Source: JBMDXB01 sp048594975
GTDB taxonomy: Bacteria > Acidobacteriota > Vicinamibacteria > Vicinamibacterales > 2-12-FULL-66-21
Length of the DNA: 64,000 bases
Direction of reading: 5' to 3'
Assembly (NCBI GenBank): GCA_048594975.1
Contig: JBMDXQ010000090.1
Location: 1-64,000 of the forward strand
Positions within the stretch are counted from its first letter, which is position 1. Each line of letters starts with the position of its first letter. Positions 44,635 to 51,973 of this stretch are shown here, piece by piece. The notes below the pieces were generated by a model, which saw only the letters and a list, made by a program, of their open reading frames with translations, was not told the DNA's origin and did not search any database. Made by a program: the position numbers and the translations under genes.

Positions 44635-44640
44635 AGCATA
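44635..44640 (-). promoter_or_regulatory. -10 box TATGCT, leaderless-type, for the NCS2 permease
   Basis: TATGCT is separated by exactly 6 nt from the GTG start at 44628. No ribosome-binding site is present. Confidence 0.6.
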
Positions 44641-44698
44641 CCGCTTCGCCGTGCACCCTTGACTCGGCGGGCCTCTGGATCGCAAAGTAAGTGGAGAC

Positions 44699-45337
44699 AT
44701 GGACCTCTCGCGGGCGCTTGCCGACATCGCCGAGATCCACGAGCAGATCGCGAAGGGAGAAGTCTACCGGGGCTACCGGCCGGTGCCAATCGCGGCGTCC
44801 GGCATCCTCGGCCTCGCGGCGGCATGGCTCGAACGCCCCGGCCTCGGGCCCGGCGATCCAGTCGGCTTCGTCGCCTACTGGACGGTCGCGGCGGCGCTCG
44901 CCGGCCTGGTCGGATCGAGCGAGATCATCTACAACTACGCCGTCCACGACGATGCGGCGGCGCGGCGGCGGACACGGCGGGTCGTCGGCCAGTTCCTGCC
45001 CGGCGTGCTCGCCGCCGTCATCATCACCGCCGGGTTCGTGCGCCTGAACGCTGCGCTGGTGCCGCTCCTGCCGGGCCTGTGGGCGCTCTGCTTCGGCGTC
45101 GGCACGTTTGCCTCGCGCCCCTACCTGCCGCGCGCCAGCGCCATCGTCGCGGTCTTCTACTATCTGGCGGGCGTCGCGCTCCTGTGGAACGCGCGCGCCG
45201 AGGCGATCAACGGCTGGTGGGTAGGGGGGACGTTCGGGGCCGGCCAGCTGCTCGCGGCGGCGGTCCTGTATCTCGACGGTCGCCGCGTCGCGACGCGTGC
45301 GGTACTCACGACTTATGACGAAGAAGAAGAAGACTGA
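44699..45337 (+). CDS. integral membrane protein of unknown function
   Basis: A 212-residue protein with an N-terminal amphipathic part (ALADIAEIHEQIAKGEVYRG) and about five transmembrane helices, including VLAAVIITAGFVRLNAALVP and AIVAVFYYLAGVALLW. The acidic C-terminus ends YDEEEED. This type of protein is regularly found immediately before a winged-helix regulator, as here, but has no known function. The 3' end overlaps the regulator gene by 23 nt. Confidence 0.8.
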   Translation: MDLSRALADIAEIHEQIAKGEVYRGYRPVPIAASGILGLAAAWLERPGLGPGDPVGFVAYWTVAAALAGLVGSSEIIYNYAVHDDAAARRRTRRVVGQFLPGVLAAVIITAGFVRLNAALVPLLPGLWALCFGVGTFASRPYLPRASAIVAVFYYLAGVALLWNARAEAINGWWVGGTFGAGQLLAAAVLYLDGRRVATRAVLTTYDEEEED

Positions 45338-45716
45338 ACGGATGGATCAGCCCGGGCGGTTCGCCTACGAGGGCCTCGAGCGGGTGCTGCACGAGAAGGC
45401 ACGGCTCGGCATCATGACGTCGCTGGTGACTCGGCCCGAGGGCATCCATTTCACCGAGCTGAAGCGCCTGTGCGCGCTGACGGACGGAAACCTGAGCCGC
45501 CACCTCGACGTACTGCGCGAAGCCGGCCTCGTCGAAGTGTGGAAGGGGTTCGAGAACCGTCGTCCGCAGACGCTCTGCCGGCTCAGCGCGGAAGGCCGCC
45601 AGCGCCTCCTCGCCTATCTCGAGCAGCTCGAACAAGTGATCCGCGACGCGATGCCGCGGGTGGCCCGGCGCGCGGAGCGCGTCCCCGACGTTCCGGCCGG
45701 CTTCCAACCCGCCTGA
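45315..45716 (+). CDS. winged-helix transcriptional regulator
   Basis: A 133-residue DNA-binding protein. The winged helix runs from EKARLGIMTSLVTRPEGIHF through TELKRLCALTDGNLSRHLDV to LREAGLVEVWKGFENRRPQT, a short MarR/ArsR-like domain, with a C-terminal dimerisation helix. It overlaps the membrane-protein gene and probably regulates it. ATG 45342 (starting MDQPGRF) is an alternative start. Confidence 0.84.
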   Translation: MTKKKKTERMDQPGRFAYEGLERVLHEKARLGIMTSLVTRPEGIHFTELKRLCALTDGNLSRHLDVLREAGLVEVWKGFENRRPQTLCRLSAEGRQRLLAYLEQLEQVIRDAMPRVARRAERVPDVPAGFQPA

Positions 45717-45751
45717 CCCGCATTCGTGAAGGAGTAAGGCAGGGCTACCCC

Positions 45752-46531
45752 TTACCCCTTCAGGATCCGCCACCTCCCTGCCGCGTCGACCTCCGTCATC
45801 CTGTCCTCCTCCAGCTTCAGCAGATGGGCGTAGACCGTCTCCTCGGCGGCGGCGGCGATTGCGGCCGCGAGCGGGCCGTAGATCTCGGGCACGAGCTCCG
45901 CTGTAGACGCGGGCTTCCGGCGAAGGATGGCGACGATCTGCGACTCGCGCTCGGCGCGATGCGCGAGGTAGCCCTCCAGGAGAGCCACCGGCTCGTCGAT
46001 AGCGGGCCCGTGGCCGGGCAGCAGGCGGCGCGGCTCGAGATCGCGGATCCGCTTCAGCGACTCCAGGTACTGCCGCAGGCTGCCGCCGTGCCGCCCCGGG
46101 ATGACGATCGTCCCGTTCGCGCGCGCCAGGTCGCCGCAGTAGACGTCGCCCGACGATTCGTCGAAAAAACAGAAGTGATCCGGCGAGTGGCCGGGCGTGT
46201 GGATGGCGATCAGGTAGCCGTCGCCCGCCGCGATGCGTTGCGGACCCTGCCCCGGCGCCGCCGCCGCATCACGCGGATCGAAGACGAAGAGCGGGCTCCA
46301 GCGCTCCTGCAGCGCGTCGAGCCCGGAAGCGTGGTCCCTGTGGCCGTGCGTGATCAGCACGCGCGCGAGGCGCACGCCGGCGAGCGACGCCGCGATCGCC
46401 TCGATGTGCGCCGCGTCGCCCACGCCAGCGTCCACGAGCGACGGCACCGCGCCGGTGAGCAGGTAGGTATTGGTCCCCGTCGGGCCCGTCCAGGACGACG
46501 CGTTTCCCGCGGGGATCGTAATCGGCTGCAT
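45752..46531 (-). CDS. MBL-fold metallo-hydrolase
   Basis: A 259-residue metallo-beta-lactamase-fold enzyme of the LACTB2/glyoxalase II-like type. Metal ligands are in ITHGHRDHASGLDAL (HxHxDH), HTPGHSPDH, VYCGDLARANGT and LLPGHGPAIDEP. The C-terminal helical domain (about 190-259) with ILRRKPASTAELVPEIYG resembles the winged-helix tail of LACTB2-like hydrolases. The substrate is unknown. The start overlaps the preceding stop by 1 nt (TGATG). Confidence 0.9.
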   Translation of the reverse strand: MQPITIPAGNASSWTGPTGTNTYLLTGAVPSLVDAGVGDAAHIEAIAASLAGVRLARVLITHGHRDHASGLDALQERWSPLFVFDPRDAAAAPGQGPQRIAAGDGYLIAIHTPGHSPDHFCFFDESSGDVYCGDLARANGTIVIPGRHGGSLRQYLESLKRIRDLEPRRLLPGHGPAIDEPVALLEGYLAHRAERESQIVAILRRKPASTAELVPEIYGPLAAAIAAAAEETVYAHLLKLEEDRMTEVDAAGRWRILKG

Positions 46532-47736
46532 CAGAAGTACACCTTGAGTCGAGCATAGAGGAAATCGCGGTCGGCGAATCGGCCGACGAGGTCGCGGCCG
46601 GCGCCCGCGAACCACCCTGCCGATCCCTCCAGCGCGAAGTCGTCGGTGAGCTTCGCGGTGACGATCCCGCGGAGGAACCCCGATCCCTCGGTCGCGCCGT
46701 ACACGCCGAACACCCGCAGGCTGTATTTCTCGCGTGCGAACGCGCGGTCGGCGGCAAGGACGAGCGACAGGTCCGTGCGCGACGGCTCGCGGTGCACGAG
46801 CGCCGACCCGCTGATGCGGTAATCGCCGGCCTTGCGGTCGATGCCCAGCCCTGCGTCGTACGACTTGCCGCTCGTGTAGGACGCCGGTCCCTGGAAGCTG
46901 TCGCGCAGGAACGCGGCCGCCTCTCCGCGGATGCCCCACTGCCCGCGCACCGTCTCGAAGTCGGCGCCGACCATCGTGAAGCGCGGGTATTCCCGCACGA
47001 CTCCGGACGGCGTCGCGGCGAACAGGCCGAAGGGCTCGATACCGCGAAAGGCGGAGACGCTCCAGTCCGCGCGGCCGACCGTGGCGCTGAAGCGCGCGCC
47101 GCCCTGCGCGTTGCGGAGCGCGGCGGCGGGCTCGCGGTCGTCGAACGGCAGCTCGCCCGGATCCGCCACGAGGTTGAAGGGCGAGGTCGGCTCGTCCAGC
47201 CGATCGAACCGGCCGCGCCTGAACAGCGGCACGTAGATAGCCTCGAGTGCCACGTCGTCGGCGAGGAACAGCCGTCCGCGGACGAGCGCCACCGGCAGCC
47301 GCGCCTCCGAGCGGCCCTCGAGGAAGAACCTGGAGACGTCGAGCGGATTGATCACATCGGTGGGCTGGAGCTCGTCGAGGCGGCCCCACGCGATCCGGGC
47401 GAAGCCGGCGAGGAGGTCGACGCGCCCGAGCCTCGCCTCGGCGCTGGCGTCCTGCACTTCGGCAATGGCGTCCTTCGCGAAAGCGGGCGGCCTCCTCTGC
47501 CGGAGAGGAGGCAGCCCCCTTCTGGCCAGGAGGCCCTCGGCGAATCCCGACAGGGTCAGGGTCAGGCGATCGGTCGGCGCAATCCTGTGCTCGGCGAACG
47601 CCCGAGCGCGGAGCTCGACCGTGTCGCCGCGGTTCGGAAGATAGTCGACCAGCGCAGACACGTACCCGGTAGGGCGCGTCTGGGCGGCGGCGTTCGAGGC
47701 GAGGAGGAGCAACAGGAGTGCGGCGGCGATGCGCAT
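46531..47736 (-). CDS. outer-membrane beta-barrel-like protein of an RND module
   Basis: A 401-residue exported protein. The signal peptide ends at SNAAAQ. The mature chain has alternating amphipathic strands, for example TVELRARAFAEHRIAPTD and DRLTLTLSGFAEGLL, and ends in an aromatic (YARLKVYF), as outer-membrane barrels do. WGRLDELQPTDVINPLDVSRFF and PLFRRGRFDRL are typical of DUF1302/alginate-export-like proteins that accompany MMPL RND transporters. It is 61 bp after the RND gene and overlaps the MBL gene. Confidence 0.78.
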   Translation of the reverse strand: MRIAAALLLLLLASNAAAQTRPTGYVSALVDYLPNRGDTVELRARAFAEHRIAPTDRLTLTLSGFAEGLLARRGLPPLRQRRPPAFAKDAIAEVQDASAEARLGRVDLLAGFARIAWGRLDELQPTDVINPLDVSRFFLEGRSEARLPVALVRGRLFLADDVALEAIYVPLFRRGRFDRLDEPTSPFNLVADPGELPFDDREPAAALRNAQGGARFSATVGRADWSVSAFRGIEPFGLFAATPSGVVREYPRFTMVGADFETVRGQWGIRGEAAAFLRDSFQGPASYTSGKSYDAGLGIDRKAGDYRISGSALVHREPSRTDLSLVLAADRAFAREKYSLRVFGVYGATEGSGFLRGIVTAKLTDDFALEGSAGWFAGAGRDLVGRFADRDFLYARLKVYF

Positions 47737-47797
47737 GCGGACCGAAGGGTGCCTGGGGCAGCCCTGAAGGGCGGCACTTCGCATGAGGGTACAGCCC

Positions 47798-50152
47798 TCA
47801 AGGGCTGGACTGCGACCCGGGTGCGTGCGGCCCGCCCTCACGCACCCCGACCAGGTCACGGCTTGCCACCCCCGATACCCCCGCGCCGTACACCCGCGGC
47901 AGCGTCCTGATAATCGCCGGCAGAATGAACACCTCCGCGAGGAACGCCACGCTCATCGTCAGCGCCAGCAGCCCGCCGAACCACGCGCTCGGACGGTACT
48001 CGGACATCAGCAGCACGGCGAATCCAACAGTGTTGATGAGCGCCGTCGTCAGCGACGCCCGGCCTTCGTGTACGGTCGCGGTTTCGATGGCGGCGTCGGT
48101 CGTCGCGCCGGCCGCCACTTCTCGGCGATAACGATTGATGAAGTGAATCGTGTCGTCGTCGACGACCCCGAGCGCGATGCTCGCGACCATCACGGTGGCG
48201 ACGTTCAGCGAGATGTCGAGGTGACCCATCAGGCCCAGCACGGCGAGCACGGGCAGCAGGTTGGGCGCAATGGTCAGCAGCCCGAAGCGGAACGAGCGGA
48301 AGACGATGAAGATCACCCCGAACACGGTCACGAACGCCATCCCGAAGCTGCTCAATTGCGATATCACCAGGTAGTGGTCGAGCGTGCTGAACAGTTTTCC
48401 CGAGCCGGTGGTCATGGTGCGGATACCGGTTCCCGCGAAGGCGTCCCTCGCGATCTCCTCGGTCTTCTGGACGACCGCGAGCACCACGTCGGAGCTCATC
48501 GAGCGGAGCTTGATGGAGATCTGCGCCCGCGAGAAGTCGCTGGCGGCGATCCGCTCGAGCTCGTGGCGGCCTTCGCCGCCGAGCGTGAACGCGAACAGCT
48601 CCTGGGCGATGGTCGCGGCGTCTCCCGGCACGACGTCAGCCTCATCGCGCCCGTCGTTCAGCTCCTTGTTGATCCGGCGGACGTAGTCCGCGAGCGACGT
48701 GACCTTCTTCACCTCGGGCAGGTTGCGGAGATCGTTCGCGAGCCGATCCATCCGCCGCAGCGCCTCCGGTGTCTTCAGCGCGTCCGGCTCCCCTTCCAGC
48801 ATGACCTGGAAGCTGTAGACCCCCGAGAGCTCCGAGTCGATCACCCTGGCCGATTCGCCCAGCGGGTGGGTCTCGCTGAAGAAGTGGATGTGGTTGGTGT
48901 CCACGCGGAGGCGCAGCATGCCGGCAATCGCCACCGCCGCAACCACCAGCGCCAGCGCGAGGACGCGGCCCGGGAATCGCGACGAGAGGCGTGCGATCGC
49001 CAGCATGGACGGCAGGAGATAACGCTCGTGCGGCGCCGTCGCGGTCTCCGGCTTCGCCAACTGCAGCAGCGTCGGCACCAGGATCACCGAGAGCGCGAAG
49101 TCCACCATGATGCCGACCGCCGCTCCGATGCCGAACGTGCGCACGGCGACCACGTCGCTGGTGGCGAGCGACAGCATCCCGAGGGCGGTGGTCAGGCTGG
49201 CGCCGAAGAGCGGCGTGAGCAGGTGCGCGACGGTTCGCTTGAACGCCGCCTCGCTGTCGCCAACCCGGCGCTCCTCCTCCCAGTGCTGCATGATGTGCAC
49301 GTCGTCGGCGATCGCCAGCACCACGATGAGCGGCGCGATCATGCTGGAGAGCACGTTGTAGGTGAACCCCATCAGGGTGTACAGACCCAGGGTCCACAAC
49401 ACGCTTGCCGCGATCGCGATGCAGGCGACCAGCGTCCGCCGCCACGAGCGGAAGGCCGCGTAGATTGCGGCCACCGTGAACAGCAGGATCGGCGGCATGA
49501 ACTTGCGCTGGTTGTCGAGCGTGACGCGGTTGTAGGTCTCGCTGATTTCCAGGCTGCCGTTGTAGTAGGCGCGGACACCGGCGGGCAGCTGCGGCTCGAC
49601 CACCTCGTGGATCCGCCGGATGACACCGGCGCGGACGTCGTCGATGCGGTCCTCGTCGAAGGTCACGACGATCGCGGTGACGGTCGCGTCCTCAGACACC
49701 AGGTCGCCGCGCAGCAGGTCGTCTCGCAGCGCCCGCCGCCGCACGTCGGCCGGTGGCTGCGTGTCGGCGTTCTCCAGGAGGGGCCGGACGTCGAGGGCGT
49801 CGGGGACCGCTTCGACGATGGTTGCGGTCGAGAGACTGGACACGCGGTGCACGGTGTCGACCCGCTCGATGTCGCCGGAGATGCGCTCGATGGCGCGTAG
49901 CGTCTCGCGCGAGAAGAGCAGGTCGGCGCGATCGGCCTGCAGCGCGACGATGAGCGAGCGCGTGCCGCCGAATTCGCGGCGGAAGCGCTCGTAGTCCTGG
50001 TAGACCGGATCCGCGGTCGAGAACCAGGCGGTGATGTCGTTGTCGATGCGGGTGAAGTCGGCGCGCGGCGCCAGCGCGATCGCGCCGAGCAGGATGAACG
50101 CCGACAGCGGCCGGCGCCAGCGGTAGATGACGCCCGCGACGATGCGGCTCAT
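47798..50152 (-). CDS. RND-superfamily (MMPL) exporter
   Basis: A 784-residue inner-membrane transporter with two repeated halves, each of one helix, a large periplasmic domain and a five-helix bundle. The charged intramembrane motifs are VLAIADDVHIM in half 1 and IALGVVDDDTIHF in half 2, which carry protons in RND proteins. It lacks an AcrA-type partner. The operon instead has a LolA-like protein upstream and a barrel downstream, a set thought to move lipids or hydrophobic molecules to the outer membrane. Confidence 0.92.
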   Translation of the reverse strand: MSRIVAGVIYRWRRPLSAFILLGAIALAPRADFTRIDNDITAWFSTADPVYQDYERFRREFGGTRSLIVALQADRADLLFSRETLRAIERISGDIERVDTVHRVSSLSTATIVEAVPDALDVRPLLENADTQPPADVRRRALRDDLLRGDLVSEDATVTAIVVTFDEDRIDDVRAGVIRRIHEVVEPQLPAGVRAYYNGSLEISETYNRVTLDNQRKFMPPILLFTVAAIYAAFRSWRRTLVACIAIAASVLWTLGLYTLMGFTYNVLSSMIAPLIVVLAIADDVHIMQHWEEERRVGDSEAAFKRTVAHLLTPLFGASLTTALGMLSLATSDVVAVRTFGIGAAVGIMVDFALSVILVPTLLQLAKPETATAPHERYLLPSMLAIARLSSRFPGRVLALALVVAAVAIAGMLRLRVDTNHIHFFSETHPLGESARVIDSELSGVYSFQVMLEGEPDALKTPEALRRMDRLANDLRNLPEVKKVTSLADYVRRINKELNDGRDEADVVPGDAATIAQELFAFTLGGEGRHELERIAASDFSRAQISIKLRSMSSDVVLAVVQKTEEIARDAFAGTGIRTMTTGSGKLFSTLDHYLVISQLSSFGMAFVTVFGVIFIVFRSFRFGLLTIAPNLLPVLAVLGLMGHLDISLNVATVMVASIALGVVDDDTIHFINRYRREVAAGATTDAAIETATVHEGRASLTTALINTVGFAVLLMSEYRPSAWFGGLLALTMSVAFLAEVFILPAIIRTLPRVYGAGVSGVASRDLVGVREGGPHAPGSQSSP

Positions 50153-51051
50153 CTATCGGCCGGGACTCCACGCTCGAGCTCGCGGCGGCTGAAGTCAGAC
50201 GCCTTCAGCCCGACGTTGTAGTCGATGCGCTCGACCACGAGCTCGGTCCGCGTCTTCTCCTGCGCGTCCACCATCTCGGCAGCCATCGCCGTCCAGATCC
50301 CTTCCACCGGCTCGAGCCGCCGCACGGCGTAGGTCTTCTGCTTCTCGTCCCTGCGGTTGTGGATCTCCGCGTGTGCGACGACGAAGAGGTCCTTCAGCAC
50401 GATCGAGACGACGCGCGGGAACTTCGCGGCGGCGTCCTTACGGCGCGACTCCAGCCGCCAGGCAGGGCGCGCCAGGCCGGAGCCGGTCGACCACGACGCG
50501 TTCTCGTCCAGGATCGAGTAGGTGTACTCGTCGAGCTCGCGCCCGCCGATGTCCTCGTAGGTGAAGTCGGTGCCGACGAAGCTTTCCTGCGTCTCCGCTC
50601 CGGCGATGCGGCGGACGCGGGCCAGCGCGGGCAGGTAGAGGAAGCGCTCGTCGTCGGCGTCGGGGCGCTCCCACACGAGGAAGCTGGTGCCGCGGATGTC
50701 GTTCGGGTAGGTGAAGCGGATCAGCAGGCGATCACCGGCTGGCGCGTCCTTGCCGCCGCCGGCGCTGCGGCCGCGCAGGGCAATCATCGTCAGCGCGCGC
50801 TCGCGCGCGCGGCCGTGCGGATCGAACAGTCTCATCCGCAGCGTGGTCCGGCTGTCCAGGCCAGTGTGGCGGTCATGAACGCGGCGCGCTATCTCATCCG
50901 CCGTCAGACGCTGCCCGCCGTCAGGTGTGATCGTCTCAATTCCCGACGCGCCAACGGCCAACAGCCAGACGCCGAAGACGGCAACCCCCACCAGGCAAAG
51001 ACCGAGGGTCAAGGCGCGCCCGCTCAAGAGGGGTTCTTTGGAGATCGCCAT
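50149..51051 (-). CDS. outer-membrane lipoprotein-sorting (LolA-like) protein
   Basis: A 300-residue protein with an N-terminal membrane anchor or signal (ALTLGLCLVGVAVFGVWLL). The body has LTADEIARRVHDRHTGLDSR, LIRFTYPNDIRGTSFLVWE, ESFVGTDFTYEDIGGRELDE and VVERIDYNVGLKASDFSRR, the pattern of LolA-like periplasmic proteins paired with MMPL transporters. It is coupled to the RND gene by a 4-nt overlap. The ATG at 51051 is chosen because it starts right at the anchor. Confidence 0.88.
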   Translation of the reverse strand: MAISKEPLLSGRALTLGLCLVGVAVFGVWLLAVGASGIETITPDGGQRLTADEIARRVHDRHTGLDSRTTLRMRLFDPHGRARERALTMIALRGRSAGGGKDAPAGDRLLIRFTYPNDIRGTSFLVWERPDADDERFLYLPALARVRRIAGAETQESFVGTDFTYEDIGGRELDEYTYSILDENASWSTGSGLARPAWRLESRRKDAAAKFPRVVSIVLKDLFVVAHAEIHNRRDEKQKTYAVRRLEPVEGIWTAMAAEMVDAQEKTRTELVVERIDYNVGLKASDFSRRELERGVPADR

Positions 51052-51177
51052 TTGCACATTGGGGGCTGGAAAGTTCGGCCGTCGGCCTTTGGGAGTTGGG
51101 AATCGACCACGCCCTGGCGCCGCCATTGGCGCCATCGATTATCTGAATGCCCCTGTGAGTAAAGCAAGCCGCCGGGT

Positions 51178-51183
51178 TACCAT
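51178..51183 (+). promoter_or_regulatory. -10 box TACCAT, leaderless-type, for the selenoprotein gene
   Basis: TACCAT is followed by exactly 6 nt and the ATG at 51190. No ribosome-binding site is visible. The same geometry is found before thyX, def, the adenosyltransferase and the NCS2 permease genes. Confidence 0.55.
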
Positions 51184-51189
51184 CGCTGT

Positions 51190-51396
51190 ATGGTGCTCAT
51201 CTTCGGCAAGGACACGTGACCCTATACGATGGCAGCGCGTGAGGATCACGCCAGGCGCAGGGTCGAGTTCGAGTACATCAACGTCAAGAAGGACCGCGCG
51301 CAGCTCGAGCGCATGATGCGCCTCACCGGGGGCCGCCGCGACGTGCCGGTCATCGTCGACGGCGACAAGGTGACGATCGGCTTCGGCGGCACCTGA
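51190..51396 (+). CDS. glutaredoxin-like selenoprotein (in-frame TGA = Sec10)
   Basis: If TGA at 51217-51219 is read as selenocysteine (U), the gene encodes 68 residues: MVLIFGKDT-U-PYT, then FEYINVKKDRAQLERM, RRDVPVIVDG and a final VTIGFGGT. UPYT replaces the CPYC/CPYS redox motif of glutaredoxins, and the cis-Pro loop (DVPVIV) and beta strands of the thioredoxin fold are kept. The frame is open on both sides of the TGA. A hairpin with SECIS geometry follows at once (separate entry). It matches my memory of the small 'UXX-star (seleno)protein' family. A pseudogene with a nonsense codon is the alternative, but conserved sequence on both sides argues against it. Confidence 0.85.
51217..51264 (+). 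promoter_or_regulatory. bacterial-type SECIS element
   Basis: Immediately after UGA the RNA can pair GACCCU (51218-51223) with AGGGUC (51259-51264). Inside it lies a perfect apical stem GCGUGA / UCACGC (51237-51242 with 51246-51251) with GGA at the tip. The tip is about 24 nt from UGA, within the spacing known for bacterial SECIS hairpins, and has Gs in the loop as SelB requires. Confidence 0.75.
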
Positions 51397-51481
51397 GGCG
51401 TGTAGCGGCCGCCGGCGGCGGCCAACGCGCCCGTCACGTGCCGCGGCGTGCGGGAACCCGGCGACAGGCGCGTGCCGGGTG

Positions 51482-51883
51482 TTACCGCGGCCCCGAGAGC
51501 AGGGCCCGCACGTCGTCGGGGACCGGCACCGGCCTGCCGGCCGCGTAGTCGTACGCGACCAGTATGGTCTTCGCGGTGGCGACCATGTTGCCGTCCTGGT
51601 CGACGATCTCGTACTCGTAGGTGAAGCTCGTCCGGCCGATGGCGGCTACGCCGATGCGGATTTCGAGCAGGTCGCCATACCGGGCAGGCCGCCGGAAATC
51701 GATCTCGGCGCGCGCGAGGATGACGCCGGGCACGTCCTCCCCCGACGCGAAGCGCCTGACCGAGCGCCAGTGCGCGAACCGCGCCTGCTCGAGATAGGTG
51801 AGATACACCGCGTTGTTCACGTGCCCCATCGGGTCGCAGTCGCGGAACCGGACTTCCAGGCGGTGAGAGAAGATCGAATCCAT
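51482..51883 (-). CDS. acyl-CoA thioesterase (4HBT hot-dog fold)
   Basis: A 133-residue hot-dog thioesterase. VRFRDCDPMGHVNNAVYLTYLEQARF contains the catalytic Asp and the HVNN segment of 4-hydroxybenzoyl-CoA-thioesterase-like enzymes. EIDFRRPARYGDLLEIRIGV and SFTYEYEIVDQDGNMVATAKT are the following strands. It releases CoA from acyl-CoA or phenylacyl-CoA. It is transcribed divergently from the ThyX-like gene 90 bp away. Confidence 0.9.
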   Translation of the reverse strand: MDSIFSHRLEVRFRDCDPMGHVNNAVYLTYLEQARFAHWRSVRRFASGEDVPGVILARAEIDFRRPARYGDLLEIRIGVAAIGRTSFTYEYEIVDQDGNMVATAKTILVAYDYAAGRPVPVPDDVRALLSGPR

Positions 51884-51961
51884 AGATGATCCGTGTGACA
51901 CGGCGCGGTCGGGCACGGGCCAAGGCGCCGAACGCCGAGCGCCGAGCGCGGAAAAGAAGCA

Positions 51962-51967
51962 TACAAT
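51962..51967 (+). promoter_or_regulatory. -10 box TACAAT, leaderless-type, for the ThyX-like gene
   Basis: TACAAT is separated by 6 nt (CCCGCC) from the GTG at 51974. There is no ribosome-binding site. Confidence 0.65.
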
Positions 51968-51973
51968 CCCGCC

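Noticed and set aside
51229..51396. Short non-Sec version of the glutaredoxin-like gene starting at ATG 51229 after the TGA.
   Set aside because: It would lack the first strand and the redox motif, and has no promoter or ribosome-binding site, whereas the longer frame is conserved-looking through the TGA with a -10 box at the right distance.
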